DNA of 64,000 nt from Bedellia somnulentella (lineage: Eukaryota; Arthropoda; Insecta; Lepidoptera; Bedelliidae). The notes below the pieces were generated by a model. The model did no database searches. It saw only the letters and a list, made by a program, of their open reading frames with translations, and was not told the DNA's origin. The translations under genes were made by a program, and so were the position numbers. This document shows positions 31,037 to 41,608 of the stretch, piece by piece. The DNA is taken from positions 10,850,001 to 10,914,000 of the forward strand of contig OY755178.1 of the NCBI GenBank assembly GCA_963576735.1, written 5' to 3'. Positions within the stretch are counted from its first letter, which is position 1. Each line of letters starts with the position of its first letter.

Positions 31037-31405
31037 TATACTTCTGAACGTCCCATCATATTATTGACACCTGCTCCAATTTCACCACGACTACAATTGT
31101 CAGTGACATATGTCGAGCTACAATTGTCAAGCAAAATGTGACATATTACAATTTTATGAAATATTTTCTATAGAAATGCTTACAAACTTCCATTAAAGAA
31201 AAATTGAATTGAATTGCTTACAAACTTGACAGGCATTTTGCTACAATTGTATTTACAGATCCACAATCTTTTCTTGGCCGGTAAGGGCGTCGCTGTCATC
31301 GATATTAGTATTGCCAGTAAATAAAAATGTACCATTATAAGCGGAATAATTTTAAATCATACACGCAAAATTATTAATGTATTGAAATGCCTTGATAAAT
31401 AAATA

Positions 31406-31656
31406 AACATACAGACATACATACATATACTCACGGCTATAAATCCCTAGATGGGGTAGCCAGAGCTAAGGAATCAGAAATTCCTCAGCCACTTTTGGAA
31501 AGTTAAGTGGGGAAAAGATGGTAAAATAAAGGTTGTTGGTGATGGGTGACCACATCGCCCAAAAATCCCTTTAAAGCCCCAATACCGTTAGTCGCCTCTT
31601 ACGTACACCCGCCGGAAGAATTGGGGTAGTGCTATTCTAAGCCGACACTACACAGC
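31406..31656 (-). mobile_element. SINE-B nested in the TIR element
   Basis: Full reverse copy: ACATACATACATATACTCAC, GATGGGGTAGCCAGAGC, ACCGTTAGTCGCCTCTTACG and the terminal ACTACACAGC. A short internal deletion follows GGTGATGGGTGACC. Confidence 0.8.
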
Positions 31657-31724
31657 ATAAATAAAATAAAAAAATAAATAAAATAATTTATATAATAATA
31701 ATTAAATTATACATGATATGTAAA

Positions 31725-32064
31725 ACGACATGATAGTCCAATAAACACCCGCCCGTAAACAGGCGTGAGTTCAAATCCCGTGTCGGGCCTACACGAATTT
31801 GACTTTCTAAAGTCATATGTGTGGTTAATATATCCTGGTTGTAAATGGAGAGGGAAACATCGTGAAAAAACCCACGTAGCCGAGTTGTGCTTAGCCATGT
31901 GACAGTAAGTACACTGTCTAAACAAAACGTGGGTAAACTGTCTAGTACACTGTCTAAACTCTGGACACTAGGTGGCGCTGTCACATGATGTTCAGAGGTA
32001 TTGGTACCTCTGCCAATCCTATCGGGGGTAAACGGCGTAAAAGTTTATGATATGTTTATGTAAG
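31725..32064 (+). mobile_element. SINE-A nested in the TIR element
   Basis: The head ACGACATGATAGTCCAATA is shortened in the D-arm region and has box B-like GAGTTCAAATCCC. The body lacks the GATAGGCCTGCC stem and has a local duplication of 'ACTGTCTA'. It ends ..CCTCTGCCAATCC..GTAAACGGCGT with an ATG-rich tail. The minus-strand frames 31688-31984 are shadows. Confidence 0.75.
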
Positions 32065-32194
32065 TAATTAAATTAATGAGTATTATTGTAAGTAAGTAAG
32101 TTCGTTTTAATATGACCTAATTATATTTGCTTATTTTTGCCCTTGTCTTGCATGCCTACCCGAATGACTGTGTATCCTGAATTTACTGATCTTA

Positions 32195-32300
32195 CCTTCC
32201 AAATGTTGTTTGGAAGAGATCGCTTTAAGCGATAACACTGCCAATTGTACGACTCTGTAAACTGTTTCATTATTTTACATACAAGGATTTGTGATTTTTG
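32195..32300 (+). mobile_element. CR1-like LINE 3' UTR fragment
   Basis: CCTTCCAAATGTTGTTTGGA, GAGATCGCTTTAAGCGAT, CACTGCCAATTGTAC and AACTGTTTCATTATTTTACA are the reverse complement, with changes, of the 3' UTR at 15430-15540. No coding sequence is left. Confidence 0.6.
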
Positions 32301-32912
32301 GGATTTGTGAGACTCAGAGTTAAAAAAGTGGGTACCTACATAAAATCATTTTTTAATCCTGCAAATCCTACCTTGTCTTTTACATTTAACGTTCACACAT
32401 AGATCCCCTAAAACAGTGGCACAGGAAAAATAATTCTTAACATCAGATATCGTTTGGGTCATTCATTTTGCTGGGTCAGTGGATTTATGGGCACTATTCA
32501 ATTGCTGTTAACAACCTTTTATTTTTATATTAATGTCAAACAATTACGACTTAAGAAATAATTTTAGGAAAATAAATAATATTTTTTTATATTGAATACT
32601 GGAAAGAAAAGCGTTTATCAATAAGCAAAGATACATCATAAAAATAATTGTCTTTGAAAAAAAGTTTCCACTACAAAAAATATTAATGAAAGTGATAATT
32701 TATTATATACGTAGGTCACCCTATAATTTTTATTTAGTTAAGAACTGACAATGACAGGCCGAAATTTCAAAATGGCGACAGTATACCAGTAGTCGCCGCC
32801 GGCCAAGAAAAGATTGTGGATCTGTATTACAATTGTGTTGTAAAACAGTAATTATTATTTTAGTCGACATATTTGTAGAATTGTCGTAGAATCTTGACAT
32901 GAGATTGAGCAC

Positions 32913-33212
32913 ATGTCGGATTTGCGTGACAATTGTAGTATTTCGTGGTTGATACACGCGTATTTCAAAATGGCTCTCCATGCGAGTAGTAGTGACGCTA
33001 GTGATAGTAACAGTGATCTTGATGAATTTGCACATATAAGAAGATTTAAAAAAATAATTAATTTTTCTTACTATTTTAAATTAATTATTTTTTTCCATGT
33101 GTCAACTTTTATTTGGAATGTTAATTTGTTATCAAATTTACCGAATAACACGGATTTGTTGTCGGAAATCATTTTTAAGATCATCTTTCTTGCATTATCC
33201 ATATTTAAATAA
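32913..33212 (+). other. Possible transposase N-terminal remnant
   Basis: A 99-codon frame inside the TIR element. After an internal Met it reads MALHASSSDASDSNSDLDEF, an acidic serine-rich start reminiscent of DDE transposase N-termini such as PIF/Harbinger. It then becomes a hydrophobic AT-rich stretch and stops. No catalytic motif is present. This is a guess based on composition and position only. Confidence 0.25.
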
Positions 33213-33749
33213 TATTTTTAAAATAAAAATTCTAACATACGTACACAAGAAATGCTACTACTAAGAAGAAAATAACTTAACTTAATGGCGGGAATGGATT
33301 TAATAGTTTGAAATAGGTGTTGTGAAAAAGAGAGCAAAGGCATTTCTATTCAGCCAATAAAAAAGTATCCATCCTACACGGAAGCCGCGGTTCGGACGCG
33401 GTTTGGACGTGGTTTACGTGGTACAGTGCACTATGAGTCGTCCTTTAATACCTATATAATGGCAGGCAGTTAGTGAGCGTACGTGAAATACATACATAGA
33501 TTATTATTCTCACTGCTATGCTGAGAGTACGAGAAAACGGATAATTCAAATTTAGAATGCCTGTATAGATGCATTGTCACGTAATATGTCATGTCATGTC
33601 CAAGCTCTCGATAATTTATCTATGATATTTGATACATTTTTCCATTGTTTTCTACAATTGTCGCACCTGTCATTGTGATGAAACCGATAATTCTTCATAC
33701 GTCATATTTTGATACAATTGTAGCACTTGTCGCGTTGGTGAAATTGGAG

Positions 33750-33784
33750 CCTGGTGTTCAGATTACCAACTCACGTTGACGTTG
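33750..33784 (-). mobile_element. SINE-A remnant at the unit 1/unit 2 junction
   Basis: CCTGGTGTTCAGATTACC is the continuation of the SINE-A interrupted by the two preceding transposons. It degrades within about 20 bp and is followed at 33785 by SINE-B sequence identical to 4465 onward. The junction therefore joins two unrelated SINE fragments. Confidence 0.6.
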
Positions 33785-36700
33785 ATGGGTAGCCAGAGCT
33801 TCAGAGCTAGAAGAACCTCAGCGACATTTGGAAGTTGATAGGGGACAAGATGGTAGAAATAAAGTATCGTTATGGTTGGTGATGGATCTCCAAACGCATT
33901 GCCCAAAACCACTTAAAAGGCCCCATACCGTTAGTCGCCTCTTATGACACCCGTAGGTAGGAAGGGATAGTGACATTCTAAGCCGGAACTACACGGCATT
34001 GTTCATTACTAATATTATTGTTTGATTATCATTGTCTAACTCGTACATGTTAAAAATAGGTCTTCAAGTAGAGGTCCACAATCCCTTAAATACAGCAATT
34101 TACACGCAAATGCAAAAGGTCTTGCAGTGTTCTTATAAACATCAAAAGACATGCTTTCCAACCCGTTCATGTTTGGTAAAGGCCTTGGGATACATATACT
34201 TCTTAAATACAGTCCTTAACAAACCCAAACAAGCGTTTTCTCGTTCTTATGATCATCAAAAGACATGGTTGTCATCTGATATTCAGGGAAACCAATTCTT
34301 ATCGATACATACACATACTCACGGCCATAAATCCCAAAAAGGGGTAGCTAGAACTTCAAAACTAGAAACTACTCAGCCACATTTGGCAGTCGATAGGGGA
34401 TAGGATAGTAGAAATAAAGTATCATTGGTGATGGGTCTCCTACCGCATCTCCCAAAAACCAATAATAAGCCGCATACCCTTAGTCGCCCCTTGCGACATT
34501 CGTGCGTAGAAAGGGGTAGTGACATTCTAAGCCGGCACTACACGGCATTGCCCATGTTTTTACCGATATTGACACAAAATGACAGGCTATGGCGTCATAC
34601 TACTTTGAATATTCTCCTGTTAGTATGCAATCTCGTGCATAATTGCTTGTCTCCCATAGTACGATAATATTGAACGTTGATATGCAACGGCAAGGAAATT
34701 TTACGCTTGCTTGCTTGATAGGTTGCCGGCTAAAATAAGTCGGCTTAGAATAACACTATCCCATTTCTACCCGTGGGTGATCGTAAGAGGCGACTAAGGG
34801 TATGGGGGCTTTTTAAGAGATTTTTGGGCGATGTGGTTGGAGACCCGTCACCAAAAACCATTATTTCCATCTTTCCCCAATAAACTCCCAAAAGTGGCTA
34901 AGGAATTTCTCATTCCAAAGCTCTGGCTACCCCGTTAAGGGATTTTAGCCGTGAGTATATGTATGTATGTATGTTGTTACGGGCGTATTGTCAGCATAGA
35001 AAAGCAGTAAACGATTTCTTGCCATGGGTGGCGCATGAGGCGACTAAGGGTATCAGGGCCTTTTAAGTGTATGTGGTTGGAGAGCAACACCAACAAGTCT
35101 TATTTTTGTTATGTTATTCCTTTTAAACATCCAATTCAGCTAAAGTATTTCTCATTCTAGAGCTCTGGCTACTCTTTTCTGCAGAGCAAGCACGAGCTCT
35201 ATTTTATCGACACGATAACGGTCAGAATGAGATGGCAGTATACGATACTAAGTAAGTGCGTAAGAGATGGCTGCTTTATCCCACGCGATAACTAGTTTAA
35301 ACACGGCTCGTGCTTGCCCTTCTGGAAGTCATAGCCATGAGTATTTGTATGTGTGTAAATTTTAAATCCCGGTAAAGCTCACTAAAATTTTAGTTATAAT
35401 TCGTAATATTGTACTTTTTATAAATAGCTCTTAGTACTAAGATAATATAATAAAACTGATTATGTCGGTTAAAATAGTTATTTTCCGACAAAGATAAATA
35501 CGTGGCAAAATTACGAAACGATCTGTCTTCGGTTTTTACCAGATCACAATATCGGATATAAAAAAACATGCGATGTAATGAGTTAGGATGAGAAATAGTA
35601 TCAAGAAACAATAACCGTGTGACCATATTCTATAATACTAAAAAATTTTATATAGCTCACTGTTTTCCACTCACTTATTGACTGATATTTTTCAACTATG
35701 GAATTTATTGAGTAAAATTGTTAAGGCTTACCTACAAAACTGCGTCATTTATATAGTATTTGTTTTATGCTAGTGGCTCTTGTGATTAAATTTGCTGCTG
35801 ATACATATTCAACTTTGACTTGGTTTTATTTTCTTTATGTTATAGTCAAAACACAAATGAATCACATAAAAATAGCATCATTATTGGATTTATAGGCGTA
35901 CTTTGTATGTGCGATTGGTTAATTCAGTTCTTTATCAAAAATCATGTCATCCACATTAATTTATGCCATCTTCATATTAAAGATTCTTAATATTTATTTG
36001 TCTAAAAATTCTCTACAAACTAAAATAGATAAAATTTATATGAAAGCTTAATAAGCTTAACTTGTATTTTTAGTCATGTGACATTGTATTCGTACAATAC
36101 GGCGATAGGCCTGCCCCCTATCACGTGAGTACACTGTCCAAGCAAAACGTGGGTACTCTGAACACCAGGTGACAAGGTCGAGTGATGTTCGGAAGTTTTA
36201 GTATCTCTGCCAACCCCTTTGGGGATATAGGGCGTGAGCGTTCGAGTTTGAGTTATGTTGATAGAGCCTACATACATACATACATATACTCACGGCTATA
36301 AATCCCTAGAAGGGGTAGCCAGAGCTAAGGAATTAGAAATCCCTCAGCCACTTTTGGAAGTTGCGTGGGGAAAAGGTGGTAAAAATAAATGTTGTTGGTG
36401 ATGGGTCTCCAACAGCATCGCCCAAAAATCCCTCAAAATGCCCCAATACCGTTAGTCGCCTCTTACATACACCCACCGGAAGACATGGGGTAGTGCTATT
36501 CTAAGCCGACACTACACAGCTTGATAGAACCTCTCCCTTTATAATTTCGTAGCGACCATGATGAGAGAACAATTTTCCCCATTACTTTGTGAAGGTGAAA
36601 AATATGTATGAAAATTAAATTGGTTTTACTTATAAATTTTCTGAGTACTTCTACTTTCAACTGTGATTAATTAAGACTTAAAGAGTCCAACATAGGTCAA

Positions 36701-38448
36701 TGAAGAGTGAGTGAAAGGTCAAGTGAGCTGAACCAACTACCCACTTTAATATAAATACTAAATTTGAGAGATTTATCATTAATTAACTTTACCAATAAAG
36801 CTCTTAGTCAATTAGTATATACCTATTCTAAATTATTTCAAAGTACTTTTATTTTCATCACTTATTTACTTTAGTCTGAGAAGCAAAAAAGGCTTTATAA
36901 AATTAAAAATTCATAATTCTTTATTTATTCCAATTATGGACATGGATTTTTTATTGTATTTCATTTACAAACCTAGCAGTTTATATGGTGCATGAAAATG
37001 TGGATGTGTTTTACTGCAGCGCGCTGTGCGATTAGTCTTGGTTACCTATCTCCATGAGAACCACAGACGAAAGTATAATGTATTTAATGCAGAATCAGTC
37101 CGTTTTTTCCCTAAATTAAGTAAAAACATCGAATCATCAAACTTCTAACAAACTTAGATTTAATTTACTTACATACATACATATACTCACGGCTATAAAT
37201 CCCTAGAAGGGGTACCCAGAACTAAGGAATTATAAATTCCTCAGCCACTTTTGGAAGTTAAGTGGAGAAAAGATCGTAAAATAAAGGTTGTTGGTGATGG
37301 GTCTCCAGTCGCCTCTTACGTATACCCATGGAAAGAAACGGGGTAGCGCTATTCTAAGCCGACACTACACAGCAAGTTTACTTGGTTAATGTTAAGCCAG
37401 CATTATACCGAAAACCAAACTACCTTCTCAGAATTTACGACATTTTGAGAATTCGATTGATGTGTCATTCTCTAACGCTTTGATACAAGCAAATATAAAT
37501 ATTCGTTGCTATGGAAACCAGAGTTGGTGTAAGGTAGGGATAGGGTTGTCATCCTCACTCTTTGTAATCCAAAACTTAAAGGTAGAAGCTATTCTAAGAA
37601 TACTACACCTTTTCAGAGTTAGGTCAGGATGACTGATTTTTATATTAAAAAAAAACTCATGAACTTTCATTTAGAAAAAGTCACATATGGAATATATTTT
37701 TAAAACAATGCATATTAACGGCTAGCACGCATTTCAAAAATACATCCAGGACAACCCATGACCAATAAATAGGACTTGTCCTGGGAAATAGGACGGATGG
37801 CAACCCTATGTTAAAGGCGATCCTGTTTCACTATCAGCTTGCACAGTATGCTTACACGTTACACGTCGATTCGCATTATCACTTAACGGTATTATTTATG
37901 CGGCAAAATGTATAGTTCAATTAACTCGCTTTCTACGACATAGCTCATAACAATATTAATTGAGCCTATGATATTATTATAAGTTGAAGTTTTTTATTCA
38001 TGAATCACAATATTGTTCCGTTGGGTAAAGATATGACAAAAGTCTAACCTAAACAGCCTTTATGAAATTGTATAACCGATCTTTAAATGAACGCTGCTGC
38101 ACCCAAGCCATACGATACCATACGGTGGTATTGGCATCCGCATCATTTCAGCCTTGTCAGATTACTTGTAATCTGCATTTTCTGACAACGATTTATTTTT
38201 ACGCAAAATTAATAAAGCGATGAGTTTGACAGTGGTCATGGATCATCCTAAAGCAAAGAGAGTTTGGATAGATATAGTTTTGTGTAACTGTGAATATTCC
38301 CATTAATCTGGCATCTCAGAGGCAATGGGACGAGCTCCTCTGCCGTCAAACTGTTGCAAATCTTTTGTACAGCTTTTGATTCAGCGCAGAGCAGTACAAA
38401 CTATGCGTCAGTGTTTTTTGAATAAATTTATATAGTTTATATATTATA

Positions 38449-39866
38449 CTAGCAGCCCATCCCGGCTTCGCTCGGGCATGAATTATCATTAACATTTTGT
38501 TTTTTATTTTATTACATGTATTATTATTTTAATATATTTTTTTAAAGTTTTAAGCTATGTTATATTTTTTGCTGTGTAGTGTCGGCTTAGAATAGCACTA
38601 CCCCATTTCTTCCGGTGGGTGTACGTAACAGGCGACTAATGGTTTCGGGGCTTTTGAGGGATTTTTGGGCGATGCGGTTGGTGACCCATCACCGACAACC
38701 TTTATTTCACCATCTTTTCCCCACACGACTTCCAAAAGTGGCTGAGGAATTTCTGATTCCTTAGCTCTGGCTACGCCTTCTAGGGATTTATAGCCGTGAG
38801 TATATGTATGTATGTATGTTATTTTTTTTGTATTTATATTTACATATATTTTTTTATTTTTTTTATTTTTTATAATGAGTAATTACATCAAAAGCCATTC
38901 AATTTATAGAGTTAGAGCTTCCCTGTAAACAATATTTGACGTTGTTGTATTTTGGGGCAGCAAAATAAATTGATGTTCAGGAGCTCCCACCCGCGACAGG
39001 CCAACGTACAGTTGACCATGAGTAAAACAATTCTTTCGCAGGTCAATCCCTACTAATTTGAAGGTTTGGCCTTGGGACTTATAAATTGTTAAAGCAAAAG
39101 ATGTTTTAACCGGAAATTGTAGCCGTTTAAATGGAATTGGCAGATCAGTTGGGATTATCGGTATCCTCGGTATATGAGCTAATTGACCGGCTGCTGGGCC
39201 AGGGATAATAGTCGCTACAATCAAATTTAGCTTTTACTCTTTGATAAGCAGCCTCCCGTACCCCTTCGTGACGCCTGCAACAACTTACTATGCATAGCTA
39301 ATCGAGCGGAGTTTTATCTATTTTTTTAATTCGAGATAACTTTCGAATGGAATGTTCGAATTGAATAATTCAAAAAGTAATATAAGGGTATTGAAGTAGT
39401 CTGAAATAATATATACGTTTTTTATAAGGATTAGATAGGTACAAATAAAGAGCCTTTTCTAAAGCAGGATTTTAATTTAATTTTTAAATAATTTTATATA
39501 ATGACGCTCGTTGTGAGATAACTATAATAGTTAGAGACATGCTGTCTCGGCATTTTTTTTAGATAATAATGTGTTCTATAAAATTGTAATACATAATTTT
39601 ATTCTATTGTCAATAGTTTTCGCAGCGCACGCGATGTAAGGATTTTTTTTGGTATTTCTTTAACACCTTGGGTTACATTTTTGAAGTTTACGTAAGGATC
39701 CCTAATTTTTTGAAAATGAAATATAGCCTATGTCACTCGGGAATAGTGTAGCATTAAAACAGTGAAAGAATTTTTCAAATCCCTCCAGTAGTTTTGGAGC
39801 CTATTCAATTCAAACAAACAAACAAACAAAAAATCAAACCTTTCCTCTTTATAATATTAGTATAGA
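38449..39866 (-). mobile_element. Internally deleted Helitron (unit 2 copy)
   Basis: Second copy of the element at 9129-10546, with the same TC and CTAG termini, nested SINE-B (38571-38820) and helicase remnant. It arose by the segmental duplication, not by separate insertion, because the flanks are identical. Confidence 0.85.
38904..39224 (-). pseudogene. Helitron helicase C-terminal remnant (unit 2 copy)
   Basis: Same 106-residue remnant as in unit 1, with the motif V-like KTSFALTIYKSQGQT and motif VI-like QLYVGLSRVG. No residue differences. The Rep domain and the nucleotide-binding motifs are absent. Confidence 0.85.
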
Positions 39867-40598
39867 TATTGATTTATGGTTTGTGAAATTGATAAAAGCT
39901 TAAATGATTTTTATATACAATACAAGTGACTTCAACAACAAAATATTAAGATCCATAAAAAAGTAGTATTTTAATTAAACCTTGTGAAGATTACTTCTTC
40001 ACTCAACCGCAACACCCATTTTTTTGTTAAAATGATGGTAAACCCAGGCCAGTTCACCATCAGTAAAAACTAATAAAATGTCTACTGTTCGTGTTAATGC
40101 TTGTTTAGTTGGTGGAAAACAATGTCAGTCTACAATAAGAACACCCTTCCCCTGGCATCCCCACATATTAAAACAAAAACAAGCATTTCAATAGGACTAT
40201 TTAAGTGCACTTAATATATATTTTCAAAGAGCATTACGAATAATAACAGCATTTGTTTTGTTTACCTGAAGTGTCGGGTTCGCAAACATATTATTACTGA
40301 CGTACTTATATTAAAATTAAATACTTCTTGACTTCTGATCTGAAACATTGGATACGCTTGCTATAGGGTTGTCAAGATGATTATGTAGAGAAAGAATGTT
40401 ATTTATTTAATAAAAATTGGCTAGGTGCAAGTCGTTCTCGCCCGAGGAGGGTTTCATTGTAGCAAGTATAGGTCAACAAAGCGATATGTATCAAGAATAA
40501 TTTGTTTTTTTTTAGCTGCAGTCAAATAGCAAACTTCGTTTTTCAGAGTGTTTGTATGAATACACTTTTTAAACTCTCGCGGTTTGTAGACATTATAT

Positions 40599-40673
40599 GT
40601 ATATAATAATAATCGGGATTAACCAACGAACGAAAAAAAAATTTGTTGGTTAATCCCGATTATTATTATATAT
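40599..40673. repeat. Long perfect hairpin (unit 2 copy)
   Basis: Identical to 11279-11353: 27-bp arms around AATCGGGATTAACCAAC with a 17-nt loop. Confidence 0.85.
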
Positions 40674-41608
40674 AATCTTTGTATGAATTACAAAGTTAAA
40701 TTTGCAGTTTTACAAAATGTGATATATCTTCAAAACTATTGCATAATTCCTGTTCAAACCATTCGTTCTTTACATAATATATTAACGTATACTTCATATT
40801 ACTCTCTCCACTATTATTAATACTATTTCTAATACATTTCTGATTGATTCAATTTACTACATTTTAATTTGTTATTACTTGGTTTCCTAAGTCACAGGCT
40901 TAGCCTTTTTAGGAACCCCTGTGTAATTGTTTTCATATCTAACTCAAAACATGTGTGTCAAAGAGTGAAATCACAAAATAGTTATTATTCCATTTCATCT
41001 TAATTATGTTCCAGCTTATTGTTATTATTTCTTTGTGTCACAATAAACTTTTTTTTTAATTAAAAAATAATACAAAACCATATTTATTTTATTTAGGACA
41101 TATATATTACCAATTTGGAAATTAATCTTTAAATCTGTAAATTTTGGATAAATATGGTTTGAGAAACATTCTTTAAGGCCTATTTATCAACACGCCAATC
41201 ATAAAAGTTTATCAAAATAGAATAGTTTCAAGTAGGAAGCCTCCCATTTTTTGTTCAAAATATATATTTTGTCCTAAATTTTGAAGCGGTTTACAATTTA
41301 CGTCTACCTATAAATTTTTAACCACTCAATAGTTTCGGAAATTAATTGCTGTGACATACGGACATATTCGAGGCAGAGATTGTTTGATTCCACTTCTAGC
41401 TTCGCGTATGTCGATGACGAAATAAAAAAAAATGTTCGAACTGTGACAATTAAAATCGAGATCGATCCGAATCACTGAATGTCAAAACTTTTTTACCCTA
41501 AAAAAACTATTAACTGTATACTAGCTGGTGAATTTATTCGTACGTGACATAACACGTTTTCACTACATAGTTACTTAACTTTATTTATAAGGACACATAG
41601 TTTCCCCG

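Larger units (their letters stand above)
31074..33749. mobile_element. TIR element with CTCCAATTTCACCA ends and ACAATTGT repeats
   Basis: The left end CTCCAATTTCACCA (31074) is mirrored at 33749. Both ends are rich in ACAATTGT motifs. The surrounding SINE-A remnant is interrupted exactly here, with CCTG on both sides (a possible 4-bp target duplication; CT is the alternative reading). An inner inverted repeat pairs about 31250-31290 (ATCCACAATCTTTTCTTGGC) with about 32795-32840. Nested inside are a SINE-B, a SINE-A and a CR1 3' UTR fragment. A possible transposase start is at 32913. Superfamily uncertain. Confidence 0.55.
4465..33784. repeat. Tandem segmental duplication, unit 1 (29,320 bp)
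   Basis: Everything from 4465 recurs in the same order and orientation from 33785. For 4465-16673 the offset is a constant 29,320 bp and the sequence is almost identical. From 16674 the two copies remain collinear but differ by frequent substitutions and large insertions or deletions. The unit ends where SINE-A remnant sequence (to about 33784) meets SINE-B sequence (from 33785). It may be a true tandem duplication or two haplotypes placed in tandem by assembly; the sequence alone does not decide. Confidence 0.9.
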
